Part shown: piece by piece, positions 53,481 through 62,193 of the stretch | Layout of the letters: the number at the start of each line of letters is the position of its first letter | Numbering within the stretch: position 1 is the stretch's first letter | Origin: Alkalicoccus daliensis | Lineage (GTDB): Bacteria > Bacillota > Bacilli > Bacillales > Salisediminibacteriaceae | Assembly (NCBI RefSeq): GCF_900103955.1 | Contig: NZ_FNIL01000003.1 | Span: 1-64,000 of the forward strand | Length of the DNA: 64,000 bases | Direction: 5' to 3' | Notes under the pieces: generated by a model | The model's database searches: none | Told to the model about the DNA's origin: nothing | The model's input: the letters and a program-made list of their open reading frames with translations, nothing else | Program-made: the position numbers and the translations under genes

Positions 53481-54464
53481 ATGAGTCAAATCAGATGGGG
53501 TATATTAAGCAGTGCAGGGATAGCAAAAACACAAATGGTACCTGCAATTAAGGAAGCAGATAATGCAGTTCTCCAGGCAGTAGCAAGTGTAAGCGGGAAA
53601 GCACAGTCTACAGCTGAAGAATGGGGCGCAGCTTCTGCCCACGATTCCTACGAAGCTTTATTAAACGATCCGGAGGTAGATGCTGTCTATATTCCCTTAC
53701 CTAATAATATGCACAAAGAATGGGTAATTAAAGCAATGCATCATGGCAAGCACGTGCTTGTTGAAAAACCGGCGGCACTTAATACTGAAGAGATCCGTGA
53801 AATCCGTGAAGCCGGAAAAGAGACAGGTATGACCTGGATGGAAGGATTTATGTATCAATTCCATCCGCAGCATGCTTATGTGAAAGAATTAATCGCAAAT
53901 GGTGCCGTCGGTAAAGTGAAACGAATCCGAGCTTCATTTTCATTTGCTTTAGATTTAAATAGTGATAATATCCGGCTTGACGCTTCACTCGGTGGAGGAA
54001 GTCTGTATGACGTGGGGTGTTACTGTGTGCATGCATGCCGGTATATCCTTGAGCAGGAGCCTGAAAGAGTCATCAGTACAGGCAGACGCTTAACAGCAGA
54101 TGGTGTTGATATTTCAACATCCGGGCTTCTGACGTTTAAGGACATAGACGGGGTTATTGACTGCAGTTTTAATGAGGCTGCTTTAAATCGATATGAGGTT
54201 ATCGGAGAGGAAGGCAGGATCGAAGTACCTTATGCTTTCAGACCAGATCAAAATCCCAATGATGGTTTAGGCGAAGTTATTTTAAAAGACCAGCAGGGCG
54301 CTTTAAAAGAACAGAAAACATTTGCCGGCAACCAGTTTACGGAGCAGATTACACATTTTTCCCAGTCGATTATAAATGGCACAAAGCCTTTATATTCTCC
54401 TGAAAGCACCTATAATAATATGAAAGTAATCGAGGCGTTGTATGCTTCGCAGGAGCAGGCCTGA
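53481..54464 (+). CDS. Gfo/Idh/MocA family oxidoreductase
   Basis: A 327-residue NAD(P)-dependent oxidoreductase. The Rossmann part has WGILSSAGIAKTQMVPAI (residues 5-22), YIPLPNNMHKEWVIKAM and GKHVLVEKPAALN with the EKP motif near residue 94. The C-terminal half includes LGGGSLYDVGCYCVHACRY. It resembles dihydrodiol/xylose dehydrogenase-like members. The ATG at 53481 is set by GCGAGGAATTTAAA. It is only distantly similar to the protein encoded at 50348, so not a recent duplicate. Confidence 0.88.
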   Translation: MSQIRWGILSSAGIAKTQMVPAIKEADNAVLQAVASVSGKAQSTAEEWGAASAHDSYEALLNDPEVDAVYIPLPNNMHKEWVIKAMHHGKHVLVEKPAALNTEEIREIREAGKETGMTWMEGFMYQFHPQHAYVKELIANGAVGKVKRIRASFSFALDLNSDNIRLDASLGGGSLYDVGCYCVHACRYILEQEPERVISTGRRLTADGVDISTSGLLTFKDIDGVIDCSFNEAALNRYEVIGEEGRIEVPYAFRPDQNPNDGLGEVILKDQQGALKEQKTFAGNQFTEQITHFSQSIINGTKPLYSPESTYNNMKVIEALYASQEQA

Positions 54465-54652
54465 TCCTGCGAAGTCACTTTTCATTTAAGTTCTCAAAAC
54501 AAATGGTGCTCCCTTTTTATTTTTATAAGATTGTTAACTTCATCTCTAGTGAACCATTCGCCCTTTCACCGTACCAGCATTCAGGAAGATATCTTATTAA
54601 TATATAATCATTAAAGTTTGTTAAGCTCCCAAAAAAAATTGGGCGATACTAT

Positions 54653-54685
54653 CAGCTCTCACCAAATTGGTGAGAGCTGTTTTGT
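54653..54685 (+). terminator. Intrinsic terminator
   Basis: CAGCTCTCACC and GGTGAGAGCTG pair around AAATT and are followed by TTTTGTT. It lies 190 bases after the oxidoreductase stop; the bases between (54465-54652) and from 54686 to 54848 show nothing else. Confidence 0.75.
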
Positions 54686-54848
54686 TGATAAAAGGGCCTT
54701 CTTTTTTCACTCTCAAAATGAAAATAACCCTTCAACAAACTCCGTCTGAATATAATCTGCACTTATCTGTAGAGCCGTTTTTAAATATCAGGTAATAAAA
54801 CCCCGATTATATATTATTGCTTAAAAATGAAGCTCCTAAAATATTAAC

Positions 54849-54912
54849 ATTCAAATATACATTTGAATATAATGACTCTATAAGATATAATACAATCAAA
54901 TATATATTTGAA
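54849..54912 (+). promoter_or_regulatory. cadCA promoter with two CadC operators
   Basis: -35 TTGAAT (54863-54868) and -10 TATAAT (54886-54891) are 17 bp apart. ATTCAAATATACATTTGAAT (54849-54868) covers the -35, and the perfect palindrome TCAAATATATATTTGA (54897-54912) covers the transcription start region. Both are of the ArsR/SmtB 12-2-12 type used by CadC. Binding would block polymerase until Cd, Zn or Pb is present. Confidence 0.85.
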
Positions 54913-54927
54913 TAAGGATGGTGCTCT

Positions 54928-55290
54928 ATGAAAAGGGATGACCAGTGTGAGATTTTTACTTTTGATGAAGCAAAGGTATCAAGACTGCAGGAAGAAATTT
55001 TATCTGAAGATGTAGATATGATGGCCGGGATGTTTAAAGCGCTGGCTGATAAAACCCGTATGCATATTGCTTATGCACTCAGTCTGGAACCAGAACTATG
55101 TGTATGTGATATTGCCCAGATCACAAATACTTCCAGTGCAACCGCCTCCCACCACCTCCGTACGCTGAAGAAGCTGGGTCTTGCCCGGCACCGTAAACAG
55201 GGAAAGCTTGCTTTTTATTCACTGGAAGATGGTCATATCCGGCAAATGATAAAAATGGCTTATGAACACAGCCAGGAAGAACGAGTTTAA
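54928..55290 (+). CDS. cadC: Metal-responsive repressor CadC (ArsR/SmtB family)
   Basis: A 120-residue winged-helix repressor. ELCVCD in the recognition region is the metal box. Cys7, Cys58 and Cys60 coincide with the numbering of the Cd/Pb ligands of staphylococcal CadC, while Cys11 of that protein is replaced by Thr. The alpha5 zinc site is also kept: D101, H103, H114 and E117. It should leave its operators when Cd, Pb or Zn binds. AAGGATGG precedes the ATG. The ATPase gene follows 31 bases downstream. Confidence 0.95.
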   Translation: MKRDDQCEIFTFDEAKVSRLQEEILSEDVDMMAGMFKALADKTRMHIAYALSLEPELCVCDIAQITNTSSATASHHLRTLKKLGLARHRKQGKLAFYSLEDGHIRQMIKMAYEHSQEERV

Positions 55291-55321
55291 ATATATGAGC
55301 TGCTCGAAAGGGGGTTGAGAC

Positions 55322-57433
55322 ATGAGTGATCATCCTGTAACAACATATCGGATTGAAGGATTTACCTGAGCAAACTGTGCAAAAACGTTCGAAGAGAACG
55401 TGCAGCGCCTGGATGGTGTTGAAGATGCAAGAGTAAACTTTGGTGCTGCTAAAATAACCGTTTTTGGAGCAGTATCTAAAGAAAAAGTAGAAGAAGCAGG
55501 AGCTTTTGAAAATTTAAAGCTGCGGGAGCTCTCCGAAAGGTCTTCTTCCCGCAGACCTTTTTGGAAACAAAAACAAAACATCCGCCTTTACTTAGCAGCT
55601 TTGTTATTACTAATTAGTCTCGCAGCCAGCTATACCCTCCCTGCTGATCATGTTTTGCCTGTTTTTGGCTATACAGCTTCCATAATTATAGGAGGCTGGA
55701 CGCTTTTTCAAAAAGGATTTAAAAATCTTGTTCAGGCTAAATTTGACATGAACACATTGATGACGATTGCAGTTATCGGTGCGGCTATTATCGGAGAATG
55801 GATCGAGGGCGCAGTAGTAGTTATTTTATTCGCTGTAAGCGAGGCGCTCGAACGTTATTCCATGGATAAAGCGCGACAGTCTATTTCTTCGCTTATGGAT
55901 ATCGCACCAGATAAAGCGCTTATCAAACGTAATAATGAAGAAATGACCGTTCCTACTGCTGATATTCAAATTGGAGATATTTTAATCATTAAACCAGGGG
56001 AAAAAGTAGCTATGGATGGCTCTGTGACAAAAGGAGACTCTTCGATTAACGAAGCTGCTATTACCGGCGAAAGTATCCCTGCTGCAAAAACACCAGGAGA
56101 TGAAGTATACGCAGGCACTTTAAATGAAGAAGGTCTTCTGGAAGCAGTAGTAACAAAAAGAGTAGAAGATACGACCATTGCAAAAATTATTCACCTGGTA
56201 GAAGAAGCGCAGGCAGAAAAAGCTCCTTCGCAGGCGTTTGTAGATCAATTCGCACAATATTACACTCCTTTTATCATTATTATTGCTTTTTTCACTGCAA
56301 TGCTGCCTCCCTTAGTAATGAACGCTCCCTGGAGTGAGTGGGTGTATTTAGGACTTGCAGTGCTTGTGGTAGGCTGTCCCTGTGCCTTGGTGATTTCCAC
56401 GCCGATCGCAGTTGTTACAGCTATCGGCAATGCAGCTAAAAATGGTGTGCTGATAAAGGGCGGCGTCCATCTGGAAACTGCAGGTGCGATCAGCGCAGCA
56501 GCATTTGATAAAACAGGTACACTGACCGAAGGAGTTCCCGTTGTTACTGACATTGTCTCATTTAATACGAATGAGAAGGAAATGCTTTCAGTGCTGGCGG
56601 CGATCGAAAAAGGCTCCCAGCACCCTCTCGCCTCCTCGATTATTAAGAAAGCTGATTCATTAAAAATTAATTATCATCTCTGGGAAATCGATAATTTTCA
56701 ATCCCTGACTGGCTTAGGCCTTCAGGCAACTGTGAACGGAACCATTTATTATGCGGGAAGCCCGAATTTGTTTAAGCAGCTTCACGGTTCGCTTTCCAGG
56801 GAGACCGAGGAATTAATTTCAGCAAAAGAAACCGAAGGAAATACGGTAATACTTCTTGGAGATACACACGAATTACAGTTAATAGTTTCTATAAGTGATC
56901 AAATAAGAGATACCGCAAAGCGCACTTTAACAGAGCTGAATAATATGGGTATAAAAACAATTATGCTGACTGGTGATAATGAAAGAACAGCGAAATCTAT
57001 TGGCTCAAAAGCAGGCGTTACAGACATACGGGCAGGACTGCTCCCAGAAAGCAAACTTTCTTATATCAAAGAATACGTGAATGCAGACAAAAAGGTAGCT
57101 ATGATAGGAGATGGAGTAAACGATGCCCCGGCCCTTGCAGCTGCTTCAGTAGGAATCGCAATGGGCGGTGCCGGTACGGATACTGCACTGGAAACAGCAG
57201 ATATTGCTTTAATGGCAGACGATTTAGATAAACTCCCTTATACTATTAAACTCAGCAGGAAAGCTTTAAAAATTATCAAACAAAATATAACATTCTCTTT
57301 AGCTATTAAAGCAGCTGCGCTGCTTCTCGTTATCCCAGGGTGGTTAACGCTGTGGATTGCTATTGCTGCAGATATGGGCGCAACCCTGCTTGTCACACTT
57401 AACAGCCTGAGACTCTTAAAAACTAAAAAATAA
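55322..57433 (+). CDS. cadA: Cd/Zn-transporting P1B-ATPase CadA with in-frame UGA at the HMA Cys codon
   Basis: A heavy-metal P-type ATPase that exports Cd(II), Zn(II) and Pb(II). From ATG 55322 (behind AAAGGGGG) the frame spans 703 codons, the usual CadA length. Codon 16 is UGA (55367-55369), in YRIEGFT-[UGA]-ANCAKTFEENV, exactly the first Cys of the CxxC metal-binding motif of the N-terminal HMA domain. Downstream everything is intact: TGES (248-251), CPC (352-354), DKTGT (396-400), the HP motif in SQHPLAS, GDGVNDAPA and eight membrane helices. Possible readings are selenocysteine insertion, UGA readthrough, a nonsense mutation with reinitiation at GTG 55400 (giving a protein lacking the HMA domain), or a sequencing error. 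A hairpin follows the UGA (see next entry). Confidence 0.85.
55385..55401 (+). other. Hairpin downstream of the cadA UGA, bacterial SECIS-like
   Basis: ACGTTC-GAAGA-GAACGT is a 6-bp stem with a five-base loop that begins with G. The loop starts 21 bases after the UGA. An additional TGC/GCA pairing is possible on the outside with a four-base bulge. Stem, distance and loop G satisfy the loose published criteria for bacterial SECIS elements, but the same bases encode the common TFEEN sequence, so chance cannot be excluded. Confidence 0.4.
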
Positions 57434-57446
57434 ATTATGTAATAGC

Positions 57447-57487
57447 AGAGTAAGGGAATCCATTCTGGGAGTCCTTACTCTTTCTTC
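57447..57487 (+). terminator. Intrinsic terminator of cadCA
   Basis: AGAGTAAGG and CCTTACTCT pair over a 17-base loop and end in TTCTT, 13 bases after the cadA stop. Confidence 0.8.
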
Positions 57488-57594
57488 TGTCGAATGTTTT
57501 TAAGACAACTTGACTTATTTAATTAACTAAATTATAATTACTTACATAAAGTTAATAAGTAATTAATTAATAGTTATTAAAAGGAGGAACTAAC

Positions 57595-58146
57595 ATGTCT
57601 ACATTAAATATCGGAATTATTCTTGGCAGCACAAGACAGGGAAGAGTCAGTCCGCAGGTTGGTGCATGGGTTAAAAATATAGCTGACAAGCGGGGAGATG
57701 CAAATTATGAAATTATTGATATTGCAGATTTTAACCTTCCTTTTCTTGGAGAAGAAGAAGCACCAGGTATTGCTCGGTGGAACGAAAAACTGAACGAGAT
57801 GGATGGTTTCGTGTTTATCGTCCAGGAATACAATCACAGTCTCACTGCAGCACTGAAGAATGCCCTGGATTCTGCTCGTGAAGCCTGGCATGATAAGGCA
57901 GCTGGTATAGTAAGCTACGGTTCTACAGGCGGTGCAAGAGCTGCAGAACATTTACGCGGCATATTAGGAGAACTAAAAATTGCAGACGTCCGTGTACACC
58001 CGACACTCTCCCTTTTTCATGATTTTGAAAACTTCAGCGATTTTAAGCCGCAGGAACTTCACGAAGAAAATATAAATATGATGCTTGATCAAGTAAATCA
58101 ATGGAGCGGCGCACTGCAGACCCTTCGTCATCCGGCAAACGCATAA
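57595..58146 (+). CDS. NADPH-dependent FMN reductase family protein
   Basis: A 183-residue flavodoxin-fold protein. The FMN phosphate loop is GSTRQGRVSPQVGAWV (residues 11-26), and VQEYNHSLTAALKNALD (about 78-94) with SYGSTGGARAAEHLR (about 108-122) are family motifs. Such proteins reduce FMN, quinones, azo dyes or chromate. AAAAGGAGGAACTAAC precedes the ATG. It is monocistronic after the cadCA terminator; the physiological substrate is unknown. Confidence 0.88.
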   Translation: MSTLNIGIILGSTRQGRVSPQVGAWVKNIADKRGDANYEIIDIADFNLPFLGEEEAPGIARWNEKLNEMDGFVFIVQEYNHSLTAALKNALDSAREAWHDKAAGIVSYGSTGGARAAEHLRGILGELKIADVRVHPTLSLFHDFENFSDFKPQELHEENINMMLDQVNQWSGALQTLRHPANA

Positions 58147-58510
58147 GATCTTAACCTATAATTCAGGCGTATCTTTAAAAAGGAGAATCACTGGTCACTA
58201 AAGAGTATTTTTCCTATAATATTTGTTTCAATAACTACAGCGGACTGTTCCATACAGTTCGTTTTTTATTTGCTCTTCTGCGTGGATATTTTAATTTTAT
58301 AAATAACTTATATTACAGAAAAGCTTATAAAAAGAGATATTTTAGGTCTTTCAAACTACTAAAAATAAATTATTCTCTAAATAGAATCTATTCGATTTCT
58401 TTTTTATGAAAGATCAAGTAAAATAGTATCTATGTATTAGTTTTTTTATACTATCATAGTTATTTATACCTAAAATATAATAATTTATTATAAAGAAAGC
58501 GAGTGGCGCC
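58147..58510. other. AT-rich intergenic region
   Basis: Around 360 bases without a recognised gene. A frame starting at CTG 58192 behind AAAAAGGAG stays open for about 70 codons, but its composition is dominated by Phe, Tyr, Asn and Lys as expected of AT-rich chance sequence. The region precedes the diguanylate cyclase gene. Confidence 0.4.
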
Positions 58511-59317
58511 ATGAAGCTGCCTGAAAGTTACTTAACTTCCCTCTTTTTCATATACTTAAGTTTTGGAATTATTGTAGGTGTCGCCTTTACTATGCTTGTC
58601 CCGCTTCTCATCCCTATTCCTGAAAATTTAATAACCGCGTTTGCCATCATGTCAGTCGTCGCAGGTATTTTACTTGGCTGCCTGAATTATTTTGTATGTA
58701 AACAATTTATCAGATTCTGTACAGAAAAATTTAAAAAAGTGCTGACCCAGGTTCGCATAGGGGACTATTCTGCCCGTGCCTTGTATCAGGGAACAGATAT
58801 TATAGGAGCATTTACAAATGCATTAAATCATACAATTGCGGAATTAGAAGAAAAAGACCGAATTTCAAAACAGGATCTTCTTACAGGACTGCCAAATCGG
58901 TTCGCATTAGAAGAATATTTCCGCAGACTTGAATTAATTAAAGAACAACAGACACTTTATTTTGTAGATATGGATCGCTTTAAATCAATTAACGATCAGT
59001 ATGGGCATAGTGCAGGAGATAAAGTACTGCAGGAAGTGGCTGTGCGCCTTCGACAGTTTGATGCAAAAACCCAGAGCAGATCTTATCGTTACGGTGGGGA
59101 TGAGTTTGTAATTATCAGTGATTCTTATTCTTCAGAAGCTTCACTCCAGGAAGATTTGGATAAAATATTTTCAGATCCTGTAATTGTTGATGGAGTTTCC
59201 TTTCCTTTAAGCTGGAGTGTGGGCAGTCAGACATTTGTTCCGGGAACTGCAGATATTGAAGAAGTGCTGATCCAGGCAGATTCCCTTATGTATGTGGAAA
59301 AAGCGAAAACAAGGTAG
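58511..59317 (+). CDS. Membrane-anchored diguanylate cyclase (GGDEF)
   Basis: A 268-residue protein that should make c-di-GMP. Two N-terminal helices (about 11-31 and 42-62) enclose a very short outer loop. A HAMP-like linker (70-118) leads to the GGDEF domain (122-268) with DLLTGLPNRFALEEYF, FVDMDRFKSINDQYGHSAGD and the active site GGDEF at 195-199. An RQFD sequence (181-184) resembles the inhibitory I-site but is five residues too far away. There is no evident external sensor domain. GAAAGCGAGTGGCGCC precedes the ATG. Confidence 0.92.
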   Translation: MKLPESYLTSLFFIYLSFGIIVGVAFTMLVPLLIPIPENLITAFAIMSVVAGILLGCLNYFVCKQFIRFCTEKFKKVLTQVRIGDYSARALYQGTDIIGAFTNALNHTIAELEEKDRISKQDLLTGLPNRFALEEYFRRLELIKEQQTLYFVDMDRFKSINDQYGHSAGDKVLQEVAVRLRQFDAKTQSRSYRYGGDEFVIISDSYSSEASLQEDLDKIFSDPVIVDGVSFPLSWSVGSQTFVPGTADIEEVLIQADSLMYVEKAKTR

Positions 59318-59372
59318 CACCCCTTCTTTCGGTTTTACAAATTATTCCTTACTCTGCTCGGCTGCAACAATT

Positions 59373-59423
59373 AAAAACCGTCCTCCCCCATCTGACAATT
59401 AGGATCAGAGGAAAGGAGGATGA
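59373..59423 (-). terminator. Putative terminator of the YhfP-like gene
   Basis: On the minus strand CATCCTCC and GGAGGACG pair across a 32-base loop and lead into GTTTTTAATT, 27 bases after the stop. The loop is long. Confidence 0.45.
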
Positions 59424-59449
59424 TTCAAACAAGTATTCATTCTCAAAAA

Positions 59450-60433
59450 TTAATGCAGTCTTAAGATAACCCGTCCTTTTACTTTACTGTTAAGAATATC
59501 ATTCAGTGCTCCCTGCAGTCCATCCAGCGATACTTCCTGTGCGATGTCATCAAGATGTTCTGGTTTCAGATCACTTGCTGCACGAGTCCAGATCGCTTCT
59601 CTGAGATCCATCGGGCACTGAACTGAATCGATGCCCATCAGCTCCACACCCCGCAGGATAAATGGAATCACGCTTGTCGGCACTTCCACGCCTGCGGTCA
59701 GTCCGCTGACTGCTACTCCTCCGCCGCGTTTTGTAGCGCTGAGTATAGAAGCTAATGGTTTCCCTCCGGTCGGATCAACTGCAGCTGCCCATCGTTCACT
59801 TTGAATTAACGGCAGTTCTTCCGGTGTTACCTCTTCTCTTGTCACGATATCATCAGCACCAAGTTTTCTTAGAAAATCATATTCATCGCTTTTCCCTGTG
59901 CTTGCTGTAACGGAATAGCCATTTTTGGAAAGCATGTCAACTGCCATACTGCCTACCCCGCCGGAGGCGCCTGTAACAAGTATAGGCTCATCACTTCGCT
60001 GCAATCCGTGATCCTCCAGCTTATGAATCGACAAAGCTGCGGTGAATCCTGCAGTTCCGATTATCATTGCTTCTCTCGTAGTCAAGCCTTCCGGAAGAGG
60101 GACTACCCAGTCTGACGGCACTCTTGCATATTGGCTGTAGCCTCCATCCTGTCCTGTTCCAAGGTCATAGCTTGTAACAATTACTTTATCTCCTGCCTTA
60201 AATTTGGCTGTAGTTGATTCCACTACTTCGCCAGCTAAATCAATCCCGGGGACAATTGGATATTCCTTTACGATTTTCGCATCACTATTCAGCGCCATTC
60301 CATCTTTATAATTTACGCTGGAATAGTGCACTTTGATTGTTACATCACCTGCCGGCAAGTCCTCCAGCGTCCGCGTAACAACTTCACCTCTTCCATCTCC
60401 ATTTGTTACAAAAGCCTTGAATTCCTGTACCAT
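59450..60433 (-). CDS. YhdH/YhfP family quinone oxidoreductase (acryloyl-CoA reductase-like)
   Basis: A 327-residue zinc-independent medium-chain dehydrogenase/reductase. The N-terminal domain holds VHYSSVNYKDGMAL (residues 35-48) and GIDLAGEV. The cofactor domain has VTGASGGVGSMAVDMLSKNGY (about 152-172), with TGKSDEY fitting NADPH. The closest groups are B. subtilis YhfP and AcuI-type acryloyl-CoA reductases. The physiological substrate is not settled. AAGGAGGATGAAATT precedes the ATG. No partner genes nearby suggest propionate or acrylate use. Confidence 0.9.
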   Translation of the reverse strand: MVQEFKAFVTNGDGRGEVVTRTLEDLPAGDVTIKVHYSSVNYKDGMALNSDAKIVKEYPIVPGIDLAGEVVESTTAKFKAGDKVIVTSYDLGTGQDGGYSQYARVPSDWVVPLPEGLTTREAMIIGTAGFTAALSIHKLEDHGLQRSDEPILVTGASGGVGSMAVDMLSKNGYSVTASTGKSDEYDFLRKLGADDIVTREEVTPEELPLIQSERWAAAVDPTGGKPLASILSATKRGGGVAVSGLTAGVEVPTSVIPFILRGVELMGIDSVQCPMDLREAIWTRAASDLKPEHLDDIAQEVSLDGLQGALNDILNSKVKGRVILRLH

Positions 60434-60536
60434 AATTTCATCCTCCTTATTATTAAACTATTTCTTCCATTCCCATTTCTAATTCACTCTATTCATAAGA
60501 AGTACTTTCTTTTGTCCAAGTGCTGCCTCATTAAAA

Positions 60537-60570
60537 ATGAAAAACTGCCTCCATGGAAAGAGACAGTTTT
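60537..60570 (-). terminator. Intrinsic terminator of the DUF805 gene
   Basis: On the minus strand AAAACTG and CAGTTTT form a stem with T-rich downstream sequence TTTTTCATTTTTA, 14 bases after the stop. Confidence 0.6.
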
Positions 60571-60583
60571 ATTAAAAAACTAT

Positions 60584-60928
60584 TTAATATTTAGGACTCG
60601 GACCATATTTATTCGCAGATCTTTCAGAATCGGCTAACGCGAGTATAATAAAAATGATCCACCCTATAATAGGTATCAGATAAATCAATACCCAAAGTCC
60701 GCTTCTGCCAGTATCATGCATTCGTCTGACCGCTACGGCAATAGACGGAATTAATACAAATAATGAATAAATGCCTGAGATTATTGTTGGCAGCCCAATA
60801 AACGTTTCCAAAATACCTAGTGCAGAGACAATTAAAAAATTAACGAGGTAGAACATCCAGTATTCCATTCTGCGTGCTCTCCCCTGAAAATTTGCATAGT
60901 TTTGTATTACTTTCAAATACCACTGCAT
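60584..60928 (-). CDS. DUF805 family membrane protein
   Basis: A 114-residue inner-membrane protein with three to four helices. NFQGRARRMEYWMFYL (residues 13-28) is the aromatic/Arg-rich N-terminal motif, and AVAVRRMHDTGRSGLWVLIY (starting near residue 60) the central DUF805 signature. The tail ADSERSANKYGPSP is also typical. The ATG at 60928 lies after GGGAGGATCTT; an open extension to 61042 is not supported. Function unknown. Confidence 0.9.
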   Translation of the reverse strand: MQWYLKVIQNYANFQGRARRMEYWMFYLVNFLIVSALGILETFIGLPTIISGIYSLFVLIPSIAVAVRRMHDTGRSGLWVLIYLIPIIGWIIFIILALADSERSANKYGPSPKY

Positions 60929-61065
60929 AAGATCCTCCCGAAATTTGACGTCTTCTGTTTTTCTATTACACATTTCACTGCTGTTTAAACAAATGAATTC
61001 CATCATTCCACAGAAATTTTCAGCTATAATAAAGTCATTCACTACGAATGAAAGGAAGTTTTATA

Positions 61066-61590
61066 ATGCAGTCGAATTCCATAGGCGCTCATGTACTTGC
61101 AGTACTGGTACTTCCCTTTAATGTAACAATCTTGATCCCTCTGCTCATTATTCTTTTCTCTCCTTCCAATTTTATATGGGGCCTTTCTTTTCCTATCAAT
61201 CTTGCACTCGCTTTTGCAGCCTCCGGGCTGCTGACTGCCGGTTTTCTTCTCTTGGGAATGTCTATTTACAGCTTTAAAACAGCTGGAAAAGGGACTCTTG
61301 CTCCCTGGCACCCTACAAATAAATTGGTTGTTGACGGTCCCTACCGCTATACAAGAAATCCGATGATCAGCGGGGTCGGTTTTATTTTAATTGGAGAAAC
61401 CCTGCTTATCGGATCCTGGCTCATGCTTGTGTATGCTGCTTCTTTCCTGATCATAAACCATGTTTATTTTATTAAGGTGGAAGAACCTTATTTATCAAAA
61501 AAGTTCAGCAGCGATTATGACCTTTATAAAAACAATGTGCCCCGCTGGATACCGCGCCTAACTCCATTTTCTTTAAAGAGAGAAGATTAA
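61066..61590 (+). CDS. Isoprenylcysteine carboxyl methyltransferase-like membrane protein
   Basis: A 174-residue membrane protein with four to five helices. The motif GPYRYTRNPMISGVGFILIG (about residues 92-111), followed by VYFIKVEEPYLSKKFSSDYD, is that of the ICMT/PEMT superfamily, which transfers methyl groups from SAM to membrane substrates. The bacterial substrate is unknown. The ATG at 61066 is favoured over 61048 because AAAGGAAGTTTTATA precedes it. Downstream sequence to 61728 has no gene. Confidence 0.85.
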   Translation: MQSNSIGAHVLAVLVLPFNVTILIPLLIILFSPSNFIWGLSFPINLALAFAASGLLTAGFLLLGMSIYSFKTAGKGTLAPWHPTNKLVVDGPYRYTRNPMISGVGFILIGETLLIGSWLMLVYAASFLIINHVYFIKVEEPYLSKKFSSDYDLYKNNVPRWIPRLTPFSLKRED

Positions 61591-61728
61591 TTCATAATGT
61601 ACTTTTTACATCTTTTTAAAAAGAAAAAAACCTTCAATTGAAGTCAGCAAGATGCCGGCTTAATTAAAGGTATCTTTTGGTACTGCCTTTATTTTAAATG
61701 CTAAAAAGGCAAGCATGTTTTATTCGTT

Positions 61729-62193
61729 CTAGTAATTCCCTGCCGGATGCAGCCGGGACTGCATATGCAGTCTCTTTTTTACTAATCCTGCAAATTTCCG
61801 GCAGCGTTCTCTGTCAGCTTCCTGCGGCAGTAATTCCACCTTCAGCGTTACAGCCAGATCTGTATGCACATAAAATAATTCTTTCAGCTTGTCAACAGCC
61901 CCGCAGAAATGGGGATAAAAGCTGTCCCCGGTGCCGAAAGCTGCTGTCACCATGGTGCTTGATGCGTCTTTTTTAACAGCTTCCGTAATGGAGTACAGCT
62001 GTTTTGGCAGATCCCCGCTGCCCCACGTATAGGTGCCCAGAATCAGACCATCAAGCTCCGGAATTAATTCAAGCGGGAAGTTTTCCAGTGAATACTTTAC
62101 TACTGGAACTGCTTCTTCCTGCAGTTCCCCTTCAATCCAGTCTGCCAGCGTCGATGTATTTCCAGTCGAAGAATGATACACGAGCGCAATCAC
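61729..62193 (-). CDS. Flavodoxin
   Basis: A 154-residue flavodoxin. The FMN phosphate loop HSSTGNTSTLADWI is at residues 7-20. The isoalloxazine loops are GTYTWGSGDLPKQL (about 53-66) and FGTGDSFYPHFCGA (about 85-98). The start overlaps the stop of the ribonucleotide reductase beta gene by four bases, so it is made with that enzyme. It most likely supplies electrons for radical cofactor assembly or maintenance, comparable to NrdI, although the sequence is an ordinary flavodoxin and not the NrdI family. Confidence 0.88.
   Translation of the reverse strand: MIALVYHSSTGNTSTLADWIEGELQEEAVPVVKYSLENFPLELIPELDGLILGTYTWGSGDLPKQLYSITEAVKKDASSTMVTAAFGTGDSFYPHFCGAVDKLKELFYVHTDLAVTLKVELLPQEADRERCRKFAGLVKKRLHMQSRLHPAGNY

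Noticed and set aside
55322-57433. cadA as a simple pseudogene
   Set aside because: Only one codon is affected, the control region and all catalytic motifs are intact, and the changed codon is the Cys/Sec-interchangeable one. Pseudogene remains possible but is not the default.
58192-58407. CTG-started frame of about 70 codons behind AAAAAGGAG
   Set aside because: CTG starts are rare and the composition is that of random AT-rich DNA. No similarity recognised.
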